Made by a program: the position numbers and the translations under genes. 64,000 nucleotides of DNA from Thermoflexus hugenholtzii JAD2 (GTDB lineage: Bacteria > Chloroflexota > Chloroflexia > Chloroflexales > Roseiflexaceae), in the NCBI GenBank assembly GCA_945881915.1, contig CAMCVW010000005.1, forward strand, positions 1-64,000, written 5' to 3'. Shown here one piece after another: positions 34,247 to 43,423 of the stretch. The notes beneath the pieces are model-generated. The model saw nothing but the letters and a program-made list of their open reading frames with translations. It did not search any database and was not told the origin of the DNA. The first letter of the stretch is position 1. Every line of letters starts with the position of its first letter.

Positions 34247-34684
34247 ATGCGCGCACTTGAAGGCTGGCTCAATAGTAGTGGGAATCGTGTCGCTGCTGAA
34301 CTCGACGAACGTGGCGAACAAATATGCAAGCTTGTCACCGAACAACTGAAAACGTCGTATAAAAAGATCTGTGTCGACCCAGGGAATCCCGAAAGCGACG
34401 AAATGCGCCTCCAGGCATATACGGAATCTCCCCGTCGCATGCATCGGATCGTGCAAGTCGCATTGCGTCTGCGTGCTGTCGAAGTCATCGAACGAGAATG
34501 CATCTGGACGCTGCAGATGCTGCCGCGCTACGGGGTTGTTCGCCAGAATATGCATGCAATGGTTCGTTGGTACTTCGAGGCAGCGCGCACATTGAGCAAT
34601 ATCGATTCCGCAGATCGTCGATCGCTGGACATCATCGAAGGACTATTCCTCACGGCTCTGTCGCGCCCTATTCCCACTCCCTAG
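34247..34684 (+). CDS. Hypothetical 145-aa protein downstream of the B12-type regulator
   Basis: I do not recognise a family. The protein looks almost entirely helical, is rich in Arg and Glu, has no membrane segment, and contains two cysteines (KKICVDPGN and RECIWTL). GAGGATAC precedes the ATG. It starts 24 bp after the regulator stop and is followed by a strong terminator, so the two genes form a bicistron opposite the photosynthesis operon. A role as a partner or antagonist of the regulator is possible from position only; helical sensory domains of comparable size exist in many families. Confidence 0.75.
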   Translation: MRALEGWLNSSGNRVAAELDERGEQICKLVTEQLKTSYKKICVDPGNPESDEMRLQAYTESPRRMHRIVQVALRLRAVEVIERECIWTLQMLPRYGVVRQNMHAMVRWYFEAARTLSNIDSADRRSLDIIEGLFLTALSRPIPTP

Positions 34685-34699
34685 TTGTGCTCCAGACTA

Positions 34700-34724
34700 C
34701 ACCACCTTCGGGTGGTGTTTTTTT
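34700..34724 (+). terminator. Rho-independent terminator of the regulator bicistron
   Basis: CACCACC-TTCG-GGTGGTG is a stable tetraloop hairpin (34700-34717) followed by seven Ts (34718-34724). Confidence 0.92.
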
Positions 34725-34773
34725 GTGTCCTCATGCTTTTGTATAATGGCTACAGAAGAGCGAAAAGGGAACT

Positions 34774-35484
34774 ATGAAAACGCTGGTGTGCTTCGGGGAT
34801 AGTATTACGCAAGGATCGATAGGCGATGCGTATGTGCGGCATATCGCCATGCAATTGCCGCATGTCAATGTCATTAACGCAGGCGTTGATGGCGATACGA
34901 CCTATAATCTGTTTGAACGGCTCGATACAGCGGTGTTGTGTCATAACCCCGCAGTCGTGATGGTCATGGTGGGCTTGAATGACTTTGGCACGGCGTATGG
35001 GGAACGGTTGAGTCGCGTCTATTATCGGCGTGTCAAAAAAGTACCGATTACCATCGATATCCCTGCATTCGAGACACTGTACGATGGGATTATTCACCGT
35101 TTGTTGCGTGCTGGGATCACCATCGTGTTGTGCACCCCCACAACGCTGGGCGAGATTCCCGACACCGCAGGACAATTCATTTTGGATGGATACGTGCGCG
35201 TGGTGAAGGATTTGGCGCTGCGCCACGACCTCACCCTCATCGATGTACGGGCAGCGTTTGTCCAGGCAATGCGTTCCGATCCGCGCGCTGGTCCTGAGTA
35301 CCATCTATGGAGAGTTCCCATCGATGCATGGCGCGTCTCCCGTGGGACTCCGTACGACCAGATTTCCCTGCAGCGTGGATTCAATCTGCTGGTGGACGGA
35401 GTACATTTAAACGGGAACGGCGCGTCCTTGGTCGCACGGACTGTCCTCCCCACATTACAGCAATTGCTGCCGATGGAGTCATAG
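34774..35484 (+). CDS. SGNH/GDSL-family hydrolase
   Basis: A 236-aa esterase-like protein. Block I CFGDSITQGS has the nucleophilic serine, block II glycine is in NAGVDGDTTYN, block III VGLNDFG has the oxyanion asparagine, and block V DGVHLNGNG has the catalytic Asp/His. No signal peptide is seen. Substrates in the family range from lipids to acylated sugars and peptidoglycan. A TATAAT at 34742-34747 supplies a promoter directly after the preceding terminator, and AAAAGGGA precedes the ATG. It ends one base before murE, suggesting co-transcription. Confidence 0.85.
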   Translation: MKTLVCFGDSITQGSIGDAYVRHIAMQLPHVNVINAGVDGDTTYNLFERLDTAVLCHNPAVVMVMVGLNDFGTAYGERLSRVYYRRVKKVPITIDIPAFETLYDGIIHRLLRAGITIVLCTPTTLGEIPDTAGQFILDGYVRVVKDLALRHDLTLIDVRAAFVQAMRSDPRAGPEYHLWRVPIDAWRVSRGTPYDQISLQRGFNLLVDGVHLNGNGASLVARTVLPTLQQLLPMES

Positions 35485-37011
35485 ATGGCTGATTTTCTTG
35501 ATGTAACCGCGCATATCCCAGAATTGCGCTACCGGACACCGCACGGCACTACCGAAGTCACCGGTATTGCCTATGATTCGCGGCAGGTGGTAACCGGTGA
35601 TATCTTCGTGGCGTATCGGGGTTTCCATGCTGATGGCCACACGCACATCGCCGCCGCCCTGGCGCGTGGTGCCGTTGCAGTCATCTACGAAGACGCGTCC
35701 TACGACACGACGCTCCTCGTTCCGGCGATGCGGGTAGACAACGCGCGTCCGGCGCTCGGCGCTGTAGCGGCTGCATTGGCGGGGTATCCCGCGCGTGCTA
35801 TGCGAATCATCGGCATCACTGGCACCGACGGGAAAACGACGACGACCTACTTGACTGCATTGGCGCTCGATTGTGCGGGCAGTCGATCAGGGCTGGTGGG
35901 GACTGCAGACTTCAAAGTCGGTCCACGCATTTGGGCCAACAGTACGCGTCAGAGTACGCCCGAAGCGCCCGAAATCCAGCAGATTCTGTGTGACATGGTG
36001 GCTGCCGACTGCACTCATGCAGTGTTGGAGTCAACTTCGCATGCACTGTCTCGTCGTTGGCAGCGGCTCGCTGAGTGTGCGTTTGATGTCGCAGTGCTGA
36101 CGAATGTGACGAGTGAGCATCTCGACTTCCATGGGGATGTGGTTCAGTATCGCCGCGACAAAATGGAATTGTTTGCGATGCTCGGGGAATCTCAGGCTGA
36201 ATCGCACAAGCAACGCAAAGTCGCCATCGTCAATAGTGATGATCCATACCACCGTGAATTCCTGGCGGCTGCCCCACTGCGGGCAGAACGACTGACCTAT
36301 GGCGTCCTCAATCACGCCGATGTACGCGCGACAGACATCCGCAGTAGCGCTGCCGGATTGTCGTTTACCCTGTCGTCGCATTGGGGACATCGGCAGGTAC
36401 AGTTGGGTTTGACGGGTGACTTCAACGTCTGGAACACCTTGGCCGCGCTGACTATCGCATGCAGCGAAGGCGTCCCACTCGACGATGCACTCGCTGTCTT
36501 ATCACAGGTCAATGGTGTGCGCGGCCGTATGCAACGCATCGATGCAGGGCAACCGTTCACGGTCTTGGTTGACTACGCTCATACGCCGGCCGCATTTGGC
36601 AAAGTGATGGGTTTGATTCGTCCGATCACCGAGGGGAAACTCATCGTTGTCTTTGGGTCAGCCGGGGAACGTGATCGCGAAAAACGGCCGGCGCAAGGTG
36701 CAATCGCCGCACAGTACTGTGATGTCGTCTACGTCACAGACGAAGACCCGCGCGGCGAAGACCGATTGACGATAATTGAGCAGATAGCAGTAGGCGCACG
36801 CCATTATGGCAAAAAAGACGGCGTGGACCTCTTTTGTATTCCCGACCGGAGTCTGGCTATTGCAGCCGCACTCCATGCTGCACAGCCCAATGATATGGTT
36901 TTGTTGTTGGGTAAGGGTCACGAGGGGAGTATCATTCAGGCGCACGGATCGATTCCGTGGGACGAAGCAGCCGAGGCGGTGAAGGTGTTGGCGAGTCTCG
37001 GTCATTCGTAG
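35485..37011 (+). CDS. murE: UDP-MurNAc-tripeptide synthetase (MurE)
   Basis: A 508-aa ligase that adds the third, diamino residue to UDP-MurNAc-Ala-Glu in peptidoglycan synthesis. Three domains are present: N-terminal UDP-binding (about 1-105), central ATPase with GITGTDGKTTTTYLT and the NSTRQSTPEAPE and LTNVTSEHLDFH motifs, and C-terminal (about 345-508) with VDYAHTPAAFGKVM. The residue-3 specificity loop reads TDEDPRGED where DAP-adding enzymes have DNPR, which would fit a different diamino acid such as ornithine, known from Chloroflexus-type cell walls. The ATG follows the SGNH stop directly. Confidence 0.92.
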   Translation: MADFLDVTAHIPELRYRTPHGTTEVTGIAYDSRQVVTGDIFVAYRGFHADGHTHIAAALARGAVAVIYEDASYDTTLLVPAMRVDNARPALGAVAAALAGYPARAMRIIGITGTDGKTTTTYLTALALDCAGSRSGLVGTADFKVGPRIWANSTRQSTPEAPEIQQILCDMVAADCTHAVLESTSHALSRRWQRLAECAFDVAVLTNVTSEHLDFHGDVVQYRRDKMELFAMLGESQAESHKQRKVAIVNSDDPYHREFLAAAPLRAERLTYGVLNHADVRATDIRSSAAGLSFTLSSHWGHRQVQLGLTGDFNVWNTLAALTIACSEGVPLDDALAVLSQVNGVRGRMQRIDAGQPFTVLVDYAHTPAAFGKVMGLIRPITEGKLIVVFGSAGERDREKRPAQGAIAAQYCDVVYVTDEDPRGEDRLTIIEQIAVGARHYGKKDGVDLFCIPDRSLAIAAALHAAQPNDMVLLLGKGHEGSIIQAHGSIPWDEAAEAVKVLASLGHS

Positions 37012-37028
37012 TGCGTGCGCCACACAAC

Positions 37029-37057
37029 AACCCCCTGACTGGGTCAGGGGGTTTTTT
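37029..37057 (+). terminator. Rho-independent terminator after murE
   Basis: Arms AACCCCCTGAC and GTCAGGGGGTT around a 3-nt loop, with six Ts overlapping and extending the 3' arm. It is 18 bp after the murE stop. Confidence 0.93.
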
Positions 37058-37079
37058 GACAGACAAAAAGGGACGAAAA

Positions 37080-38276
37080 CTACCTTGATTTCGCATCCTT
37101 GAGGGTGGCCTCGAACTTTTGGATGAATTCGTCTACGTGGTGCCGTTGCAGCACCAACGGAGGGACCAGCCGGATGACATCGTCACCGGCAGTGGCGACG
37201 AGCAAATGATGGTCATGGGCGACCTCGCGCAGGTTCGCCACGGGGATGGACATCCGGATCCCGCGCATCAAGCCCTTGCCCCGCAATTCGATGATTTCGG
37301 GATGCCGGGACATCAAGTCCTGCAGGGATTCATCGAGGTAATCGCTGACTTCCTGAACCTGATTGAGGAACTCTGGGGTATTGATTTTGTTGAGAACGAC
37401 TTGTGCAACTGCGGTGACGAATGGTCCACCGGCAAAGGTCGAACCGTGGTCGCCGGCGTGAATCGTGTCAGCGACCTTTTGGCGCATCAAAATAGCACCA
37501 ATCGGCAATCCGCCACCGAGTGGTTTGGCGATGGTCATGATATCGGGTTTGGCTTCACAGGGGTGCGCCCACATCTTGCCGGTGCGTCCAATACCGCTCT
37601 GGATTTCATCGTAGATGAGGAGGGCGTCGTGTTGGTCACAGAGGGCGCGAATTTTCTCGAGGTAAGCCGTCTCGGCGACGCGCAGACCACCCTCACCCTG
37701 AATGGGTTCAATGACCACTGCACAGACATCACTGGTAATGAGCGACTCGAGCTGGTCGATGTCGTTGTATTCGCCGAATCGGACATCGGGCATCACCGGT
37801 GCAAATGGCGCACGGTATTTTTCACGCGCGGTGATGGCGACTGCGCCCATCGTCCGACCATGGAAGGAACCATCGAACGCAACGATGGTGGTTTTGCCTT
37901 CACCGTGGCGATCACGTGCATATCGCCGAGAAAATTTGAGCGCACCTTCCATGGCTTCGGCGCCACTATTGCTGAAGAACACGCGGTCAATGACACAGCA
38001 ACTGTCGACGAGCATTTTGGCCAAATTGGCGGCCGAGGTGTTGTGGTAGAGGTTTGAGAGGTGCAGGAGGCCGCCGGCGTGCTGGGCAATTGCCGCAGTC
38101 ACATCAGGATCGCCGTACCCCAGTGCGTTCACGGCAATGCCAGCTACACAGTCAAGGTAGCGGTTGCCGTCGGTGTCGTACAGGTAACAGCCTTCACCGC
38201 GTTCGAAGACAAAATCGGGGCGGCCATAGGTCTGTAGGACATATTGGCGATCGGCATCGACAATGGGGTGTGTCAT
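37080..38276 (-). CDS. argD: Acetylornithine/succinyl-diaminopimelate-type aminotransferase
   Basis: A 398-aa class III PLP aminotransferase. It transfers the delta-amino group from N-acetylornithine (or a similar omega-amino acid) to 2-oxoglutarate. Motifs: FSNSGAEAMEGALKFSRRYA, FDGSFHGRTMGAVAITAREKYR, LLIYDEIQSGIGRTGKMWA with the pyridine-contacting Asp, and the Schiff-base lysine in MTIAKPLGGGLPIGA. The ATG at 38276 has GGAG upstream (this lies within codons of the alternative ATG at 38288). It follows the hydroxyacid dehydrogenase gene by 17 bp. No other arg gene is nearby, so the substrate call is by family only. Confidence 0.87.
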   Translation of the reverse strand: MTHPIVDADRQYVLQTYGRPDFVFERGEGCYLYDTDGNRYLDCVAGIAVNALGYGDPDVTAAIAQHAGGLLHLSNLYHNTSAANLAKMLVDSCCVIDRVFFSNSGAEAMEGALKFSRRYARDRHGEGKTTIVAFDGSFHGRTMGAVAITAREKYRAPFAPVMPDVRFGEYNDIDQLESLITSDVCAVVIEPIQGEGGLRVAETAYLEKIRALCDQHDALLIYDEIQSGIGRTGKMWAHPCEAKPDIMTIAKPLGGGLPIGAILMRQKVADTIHAGDHGSTFAGGPFVTAVAQVVLNKINTPEFLNQVQEVSDYLDESLQDLMSRHPEIIELRGKGLMRGIRMSIPVANLREVAHDHHLLVATAGDDVIRLVPPLVLQRHHVDEFIQKFEATLKDAKSR

Positions 38277-38293
38277 GGTGTGCTCCATTGTGG

Positions 38294-39196
38294 CTATGAA
38301 GGGTTGCTGTTGATTTCGATGCGGGCGAGTTGCTCGAGTGCCTTGACGAGTGCATGATTGCCCTCGTGACCGAGCCCGGCATGTTGGAGGGTGCGGTAGA
38401 GTTGGAAGATGAGCGCTGTTCCCGGTAATGGCACGCCGACGTCGTCGGCAGCATCGAGCACCAAACGCAAATCTTTTTGCTGTAAATCAATAGTAAATCC
38501 TGGTCGCCAATCGCGGTTGAGGATCTGTGGGCCACGGTTACTGAGCATCCAACTGCCTGCGGCACCACCACTGACTGCCGCCAGCGCTTTGGTCACGTCC
38601 ACGCCACCAGCCTGCGCAAACAACAGTGCCTCGCTCATGGCGAGTGCATTGCCAACCACCAAGATCTGATTGACAAGCTTGACTGTCTGACCAGCACCCT
38701 GCGCACCGACGTGAACGATGTTCTTGCCCATTGCCTGGAATACCGGCAGAGCACGTGCAAAATCAACGTCGCTGCCACCGACCATGATACTCAGCGTGCC
38801 TTTGGCTGCACCTTCGCTGCCACCACTGACCGGTGCATCCAGCATCGACCCACCCTTGGCGTTGATACGCGCGGCCAGAGCGACAGTGGCTTGTGGGCTG
38901 ATGGTGCTCATATCGATGACGAGCGTCCCAGCGCGCATGCCGGCGATGACCCCGGTGGGACCATCGATGACCGCTTCGACATCTGGGGTGTCACTCACAC
39001 AGGTAATAACGACATCGCAGCGCGTAGCCAAGTCTGCGGGACTGGTGGTTGCAACTGCGCCGCTGTCGGCAAGTTCGGTCATGCGGCTGGCGGTGCGGTT
39101 GTATACATACAAAGGGAACCCGGCTGCACGCAGGTTGCGCGCCATACCGCGCCCCATAATGCCCAAACCAATAAATCCAACGGTCAATTGTGACAT
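38294..39196 (-). CDS. Beta-hydroxyacid dehydrogenase (tartronate-semialdehyde/3-hydroxyisobutyrate type)
   Basis: A 300-aa NAD(P)-dependent oxidoreductase. The N-terminal Rossmann fold begins TVGFIGLGIMGRGMARNL with YNRTASRM. The signature substrate motif DAPVSGGSEGAAKGTLSIMVGG and the catalytic lysine in GAGQTVKLVNQILV are present. It could act on tartronate semialdehyde, 3-hydroxyisobutyrate or succinic semialdehyde-type substrates; sequence alone does not decide. The ATG at 39196 starts MSQLTVGFIG. Probably an operon with argD downstream. Confidence 0.88.
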   Translation of the reverse strand: MSQLTVGFIGLGIMGRGMARNLRAAGFPLYVYNRTASRMTELADSGAVATTSPADLATRCDVVITCVSDTPDVEAVIDGPTGVIAGMRAGTLVIDMSTISPQATVALAARINAKGGSMLDAPVSGGSEGAAKGTLSIMVGGSDVDFARALPVFQAMGKNIVHVGAQGAGQTVKLVNQILVVGNALAMSEALLFAQAGGVDVTKALAAVSGGAAGSWMLSNRGPQILNRDWRPGFTIDLQQKDLRLVLDAADDVGVPLPGTALIFQLYRTLQHAGLGHEGNHALVKALEQLARIEINSNPS

Positions 39197-39213
39197 GTTG
39201 ATTCTCGTCGTAG

Positions 39214-39684
39214 ATGATGTATGCAAATCATACCATAGTCGCTTCTGAAGGGTGGATTTCGTGTTGTGAATCCGTCAATGTGCTTGGCTTGACTGCCCGC
39301 CTCGACGACGTCTTTGTACGGAATGGGGCGACGACCATTGACGCATACATCGTTGGGAATGATTGTCCAACGCCTGGCTGGCGGTGCGTCGATGATACCC
39401 AGCGCGAGCATGCAGCAGCACAGGCAAGCCTACTCGGCTTGCCGTTTGCACAAGATTCTGCTTGTGCAGCGTCGGATCACGCAGGAGTAGTCGCTACGAT
39501 AGACATTCATGACTCCGTGATTCAGGCGGCAACTCCGCCGTACCACTTCGTCCATTTGTACGTTGTCTTGGCGATCTTTCTGGGCGGGGTGGGGTTGGTA
39601 TGGTGGTCGGTGCGCCGACGCTCTCACTCATACGCTGGCTCGGGGCATGCAAAAAATACGTCCCGCCGCCGTGATTCTGCATGA
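39214..39684 (+). CDS. Hypothetical C-terminally membrane-anchored protein
   Basis: A 156-aa reading frame with no recognised family. A soluble, cysteine-containing N-terminal region (about 1-108) is followed by one clear hydrophobic helix (FVHLYVVLAIFLGGVGLVWWSV) and a basic Arg/Ser-rich tail, a plausible tail-anchored topology. There is no clear ribosome-binding site, and only 17 bp separate it from the divergent dehydrogenase start, so the true start may be further in. It is the only open frame that explains this interval. Confidence 0.45.
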   Translation: MMYANHTIVASEGWISCCESVNVLGLTARLDDVFVRNGATTIDAYIVGNDCPTPGWRCVDDTQREHAAAQASLLGLPFAQDSACAASDHAGVVATIDIHDSVIQAATPPYHFVHLYVVLAIFLGGVGLVWWSVRRRSHSYAGSGHAKNTSRRRDSA

Positions 39685-39725
39685 TATGATAGGCTGAGAC
39701 TCGCATTGGTATCAAAGGAGTTGTC

Positions 39726-40391
39726 ATGGCAAAGTCTGCATTGTTTGTGTGGGGGGGATGGGACGGTCACGAACCAAAGCAGTGTGTCGATATTTTTGCA
39801 CCGTACATGACCAAAAACGGGTACGACGTCACGATATCGGACTCGCTGGATGCATATCTCGATGCCGAAAAAATGGCATCCTACAACGTCATCACACAAG
39901 TGGTGACCATGAGCACGATTACTCGTGAACAAGAAGCCGGTCTGCTCGCAGCCATCGCCGGGGGCGTCGGCTACGCTGGCTGGCACGGTGGCATGGCCGA
40001 CGCATTCCGCAATAACACCGAATACCAATTTATGGTGGGTGGCCAGTGGGTGGCGCATCCCGGCAACATCATCGACTATACCGTGCAGATCAAAGCGCAC
40101 AGCGATCCGTTGGTAGCCGGGCTGAAAGACTTCTCTATGCACTCCGAGCAGTACTTTTTGCACACCGATCCGGGTAACGAAGTCCTGGCCACAACCAGCT
40201 TCGATGGCACCCACTGTGAATGGATCAAAGGCACCGTAATGCCGGTCGTGTGGAAGCGTCGCTGGGGCAAGGGTCGGGTCTTCTATTCTTCGCTCGGTCA
40301 CGTCGCCAAAGACTTCAACGTCCTCGAAGCACGCACCATCACCGAACGTGGCTTGCTGTGGGCTTCCACTGCCGAAGGCTGGCGTTGGTGA
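39726..40391 (+). CDS. ThuA-like (trehalose-utilisation type) protein
   Basis: A 221-aa protein with a class I glutamine-amidotransferase-like flavodoxin fold. It starts [18 protein letters not shown] and has [25 protein letters not shown], the pattern of ThuA-like proteins, and ends with a [19 protein letters not shown] strand. ThuA proteins act in sugar catabolism (3-keto sugar or glucan handling), with poorly defined chemistry. AAAGGAG precedes the ATG. It is directly followed by the oxidoreductase gene, suggesting an operon. Confidence 0.83.
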   Translation: MAKSALFVWGGWDGHEPKQCVDIFAPYMTKNGYDVTISDSLDAYLDAEKMASYNVITQVVTMSTITREQEAGLLAAIAGGVGYAGWHGGMADAFRNNTEYQFMVGGQWVAHPGNIIDYTVQIKAHSDPLVAGLKDFSMHSEQYFLHTDPGNEVLATTSFDGTHCEWIKGTVMPVVWKRRWGKGRVFYSSLGHVAKDFNVLEARTITERGLLWASTAEGWRW

Positions 40392-40405
40392 ACATCCCTG
40401 GTCAG

Positions 40406-41374
40406 ATGCGTGCGGTGCTGGCACCAACGCCGCACATTGCCGACATGGTTGTGGGCTCCGTTGCGACTCCACAACCGGGCCCCGGCGAAGTGTTGGTGCG
40501 TGTGCACGCGGCTGCGCTCAACCGGGCAGATCTGCTCCAACGCCGTGGACTGTATCCGCCGCCTGCGGGTGCCTCCGCCATCATGGGGCTCGAGGTCGTC
40601 GGGACGGTCGTTCAGTCCGCCGGGCAATGGCAGGTAGGGCAGCGCGTCATGGCGGTCGTCGCCGGAGGAGGGTACGCGGAGTACGCATCGATTCCTGCTG
40701 CGGAACTGATGGCAGTTCCCTACAATCTGAGTGACACCGACGCAGCAGCCATCCCCGAGGCGTTTCTCACTGCCTGGCTGAACCTCATCACACTGGGTGC
40801 AATGCAAGCGGGCGAATCTGCATTCATCCACGCTGGCGCAAGTGGTGTGGGTAGTGCTGCATTACAGCTCGCCCGAGCCTGGGGAGTCACGACATACACT
40901 GCTGCCAGTGATGACCGTAAACGTGCAGCTTGCGCCACGTATGGTTCTACTTGGGTCGGGGATTCACGGGCCGGTTGTCATGCCCCTGCTATTCGTGCAG
41001 CGACCAACGGTCGTGGGGTTGATCTGGTCCTCGACATGCTCGGAGCACCTGCTTGGGACGACAATTGCGCGATGTTGGCCCACGGTGGCCGCATGTTGCT
41101 CCTCGGCTTTTTGGCAGGTTCCAAAGGGACAATAGATCTCGGTCCCATCCTGACCCGCAGTCTCACGGTCAAAGGAACCACACTTCGGCGCACACCCGCA
41201 GCAGCCAAAGCCGCATTGGTTCAGGGAGCGAGCGCTTGGCTACTGCCACGCTTTGCAAACGGCACGCTGATTCCCGTTGTCGATTGTGTCTACGACATCG
41301 CTGATGTCGCCGCTGCACATCTCCGTATGGAAGCCAATCAGAACATCGGCAAAATCATCCTCACCCTCCAATAA
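40406..41374 (+). CDS. Zinc-independent MDR-type NADPH:quinone oxidoreductase
   Basis: A 322-aa medium-chain reductase of the QOR/TP53I3 type. It has VRVHAAALNRADLLQRRGLYPPPAGAS, which matches the PIG3-like subgroup, GLEVVGTVVQS, the Rossmann motif IHAGASGVGSAALQLARAWG and a final NIGKIILTLQ. Zinc ligands of alcohol dehydrogenases are absent. The enzyme reduces quinones or enones with NADPH. The start is placed at ATG 40406; a GTG at 40388 overlapping the ThuA stop would add six residues and couple translation. Confidence 0.88.
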   Translation: MRAVLAPTPHIADMVVGSVATPQPGPGEVLVRVHAAALNRADLLQRRGLYPPPAGASAIMGLEVVGTVVQSAGQWQVGQRVMAVVAGGGYAEYASIPAAELMAVPYNLSDTDAAAIPEAFLTAWLNLITLGAMQAGESAFIHAGASGVGSAALQLARAWGVTTYTAASDDRKRAACATYGSTWVGDSRAGCHAPAIRAATNGRGVDLVLDMLGAPAWDDNCAMLAHGGRMLLLGFLAGSKGTIDLGPILTRSLTVKGTTLRRTPAAAKAALVQGASAWLLPRFANGTLIPVVDCVYDIADVAAAHLRMEANQNIGKIILTLQ

Positions 41375-41387
41375 CGACATCTGTCTG

Positions 41388-41436
41388 ACCGAACCTGCCT
41401 ACGAGCTATTGGCTCGGGCAGGTTCGGTTGTCTTTT
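41388..41436 (+). terminator. Rho-independent terminator after the quinone oxidoreductase
   Basis: Perfect 12-bp arms ACCGAACCTGCC (41388-41399) and GGCAGGTTCGGT (41417-41428) enclose a smaller inner CGAGC/GCTCG stem, followed by CTTTTT. Confidence 0.88.
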
Positions 41437-41505
41437 TGGCATCACGGTGGTACGATACCGGCTCACGACAGACGCAATGAGGCGTTTGGCAGGAAGGAAC
41501 ATTCG

Positions 41506-43044
41506 ATGGCGATTTATCCTCCAATTATCAATGCATCCGTATCGACACTCGTCGAACACACCTTGGCGTTGCATACCGGACGACTCAGCGCTGCTGGCGC
41601 ACTTGTTGTCGACACCGGTACCTACACCGGCCGCTCACCACAAGACAAGTATATAGTTCGTGACGCGTCTACCGAATCAACCGTCTGGTGGGGTGAGGTT
41701 AATCAGGGGATGGCGCGTCCGACATTTGAATCCCTTGCTACGCGCATGCAACAGCACCTCGCTGGCCGCCAGACCTATCACTTGCATGCTTCGGTCAACG
41801 CAGATCCACAGTACGCATATAACGTCCTCCTCGTCTCCGAAAGTCCGTGGCATACGCTGTTTGCGCAGAATCTCTTTCGTTCCGAATGGCATGACACCCA
41901 CGAGACCCTCACCATTCTGCATGCACCATCATTCGACGCCATCCCAGCCGTCGACGGTACGCGCTCGAACGTCTGCATCGTGCTCGATGTTGCGTCACGT
42001 ACCATCCTCATCGGCGGTACGGCGTATGCCGGCGAAATCAAAAAAGCAATCTTTACGTTCCTCAACTACCTCCTTCCGATGCGCGGTGTCATGCCCATGC
42101 ATGCTGGCGCAAACGTCGGTGCAGCCGGGGATGTATCCGTGTTCTTTGGCTTATCAGGAACCGGCAAAACGACCCTATCGACCGACCCGGAGCGACCAAT
42201 GATCGGCGACGACGAACACGGTTGGAGTGCACAAGGGGTCTTCAACTTCGAAGGAGGGTGTTATGCCAAAACCATCCGCCTCTCTACCACCGGTGAACCC
42301 GAAATCTACGCTGCCACCAAACACTATGGGACCGTGCTCGAAAATGTCGTCATCGACGGCAATACGCGTCTGCCCGACTTCGATGACATCACGTTGTCCG
42401 AAAACGGCCGGGCTGCCTATAGCCTCGATATTCTCGACAACATCGCTCCCGGTAGCCGTGCAGGTCACCCCAAGACGATTCTGATGTTGACCGCTGATGC
42501 ATTTGGTGTGTTGCCACCGATAAGTAGGCTGACGGTGCCGCAGGCCATGTATCACTTTTTATCTGGCTATACAGCCAAAGTGGCCGGCACCGAACGCGGC
42601 GTCAAGGAGCCCAGCGCGACGTTTTCAACCTGCTTCGGTGCTCCGTTCATGGTGCATCATCCGGGCCGGTACGCAGCGTTGCTCGCCGAACGACTCGAAG
42701 CGCACGGCGCAGATGTCTGGCTTATCAATACCGGCTGGTCGGGAGGACCCTATGGTGTAGGCAATCGGATGCCGTTGGCGCAGACGCGGGCCATGGTACG
42801 CGCAGCCATCGAGGGTTCGTTGCGCGACGTGGCCTATACGATTGACCCGATATTTGGCTTGGCAATGCCACAATCGTGCCCAGGAGTGCCGGTCATGGCA
42901 CTCGATCCCCGTACTGCCTGGGGCGATGCCATACGCTGGGAATCTGCGGCACGTCAATTAGCGCGTATGTTCCACGCAAATTTTGTTCGTTACGCGACGG
43001 AAGCCCCTGCGGGGGCAGCAGCAGGGGCACCGTTAGTTGGGTAG
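41506..43044 (+). CDS. pckA: Phosphoenolpyruvate carboxykinase (ATP)
   Basis: A 512-aa enzyme converting oxaloacetate and ATP to PEP. Motifs: TGRSPQDKYIV, the kinase-1a P-loop FFGLSGTGKTTLSTDP, metal-binding IGDDEHGW, FNFEGGCYAKTI, and GGPYGVGNRMPL with the catalytic arginine. This is the ATP-dependent bacterial type. The ATG at 41506 (AGGAAGG upstream) gives the standard length. In this phototroph it could serve gluconeogenesis or anaplerotic balance; no neighbour indicates more. Confidence 0.95.
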   Translation: MAIYPPIINASVSTLVEHTLALHTGRLSAAGALVVDTGTYTGRSPQDKYIVRDASTESTVWWGEVNQGMARPTFESLATRMQQHLAGRQTYHLHASVNADPQYAYNVLLVSESPWHTLFAQNLFRSEWHDTHETLTILHAPSFDAIPAVDGTRSNVCIVLDVASRTILIGGTAYAGEIKKAIFTFLNYLLPMRGVMPMHAGANVGAAGDVSVFFGLSGTGKTTLSTDPERPMIGDDEHGWSAQGVFNFEGGCYAKTIRLSTTGEPEIYAATKHYGTVLENVVIDGNTRLPDFDDITLSENGRAAYSLDILDNIAPGSRAGHPKTILMLTADAFGVLPPISRLTVPQAMYHFLSGYTAKVAGTERGVKEPSATFSTCFGAPFMVHHPGRYAALLAERLEAHGADVWLINTGWSGGPYGVGNRMPLAQTRAMVRAAIEGSLRDVAYTIDPIFGLAMPQSCPGVPVMALDPRTAWGDAIRWESAARQLARMFHANFVRYATEAPAGAAAGAPLVG

Positions 43045-43062
43045 GTTTTGGATATGCAGAAA

Positions 43063-43091
43063 ACGCCCCTCGCGTCGAACGCAAGGGGCGT
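43063..43091 (-). terminator. Terminator of the DUF59 gene
   Basis: Twelve-base arms 43063-43074 and 43080-43091 pair with one mismatch around TCGAA; TTTT follows on the minus strand. Placed between convergent pckA and the DUF59 gene. Confidence 0.75.
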
Positions 43092-43105
43092 GAGCAGGAC
43101 GATGC

Positions 43106-43423
43106 CTAGAAGAATCCGAGCTGGTCGCGGGCTTCTTCGGTCATCAGGGCTGGACTCCAAAATGGTGTCCATACCAAATTGACACGCACGTCTTCGAGGT
43201 TTTTGTAGACATCGCCGAGGACATGAACCTCGCGTTTGACTTGTTCGATAATCTGCGGGCCAGCCGGACAAGCAGGAGTGGTGAGGGTCATATCGAGGTC
43301 GACGATTTTGCCCTCTTCGAGGATGTCGACGCGATAAATCAAGCCCAGATTGACAATGTCGAGACCAATTTCAGGGTCGATGACATTCTTCAACGCAGTG
43401 CGAACCATTTCTTCTGTAAGCAC
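43106..43423 (-). CDS. MIP18/DUF59-family metal-sulfur cluster assembly protein
   Basis: A 105-aa single-domain protein. The family pattern is clear: ALKNVIDPEIGLDIVNLGLIY, then the cysteine motif TLTTPACPAGPQIIEQVKRE, and LVWTPFWSPALMTEEAR at the end. Relatives (SufT, PaaD, MIP18) help mature Fe-S proteins. The GTG at 43423 is preceded by GAGAGG and gives the usual length; a long upstream extension is rejected because it lacks homology. Monocistronic with its own terminator. Confidence 0.9.
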   Translation of the reverse strand: MLTEEMVRTALKNVIDPEIGLDIVNLGLIYRVDILEEGKIVDLDMTLTTPACPAGPQIIEQVKREVHVLGDVYKNLEDVRVNLVWTPFWSPALMTEEARDQLGFF

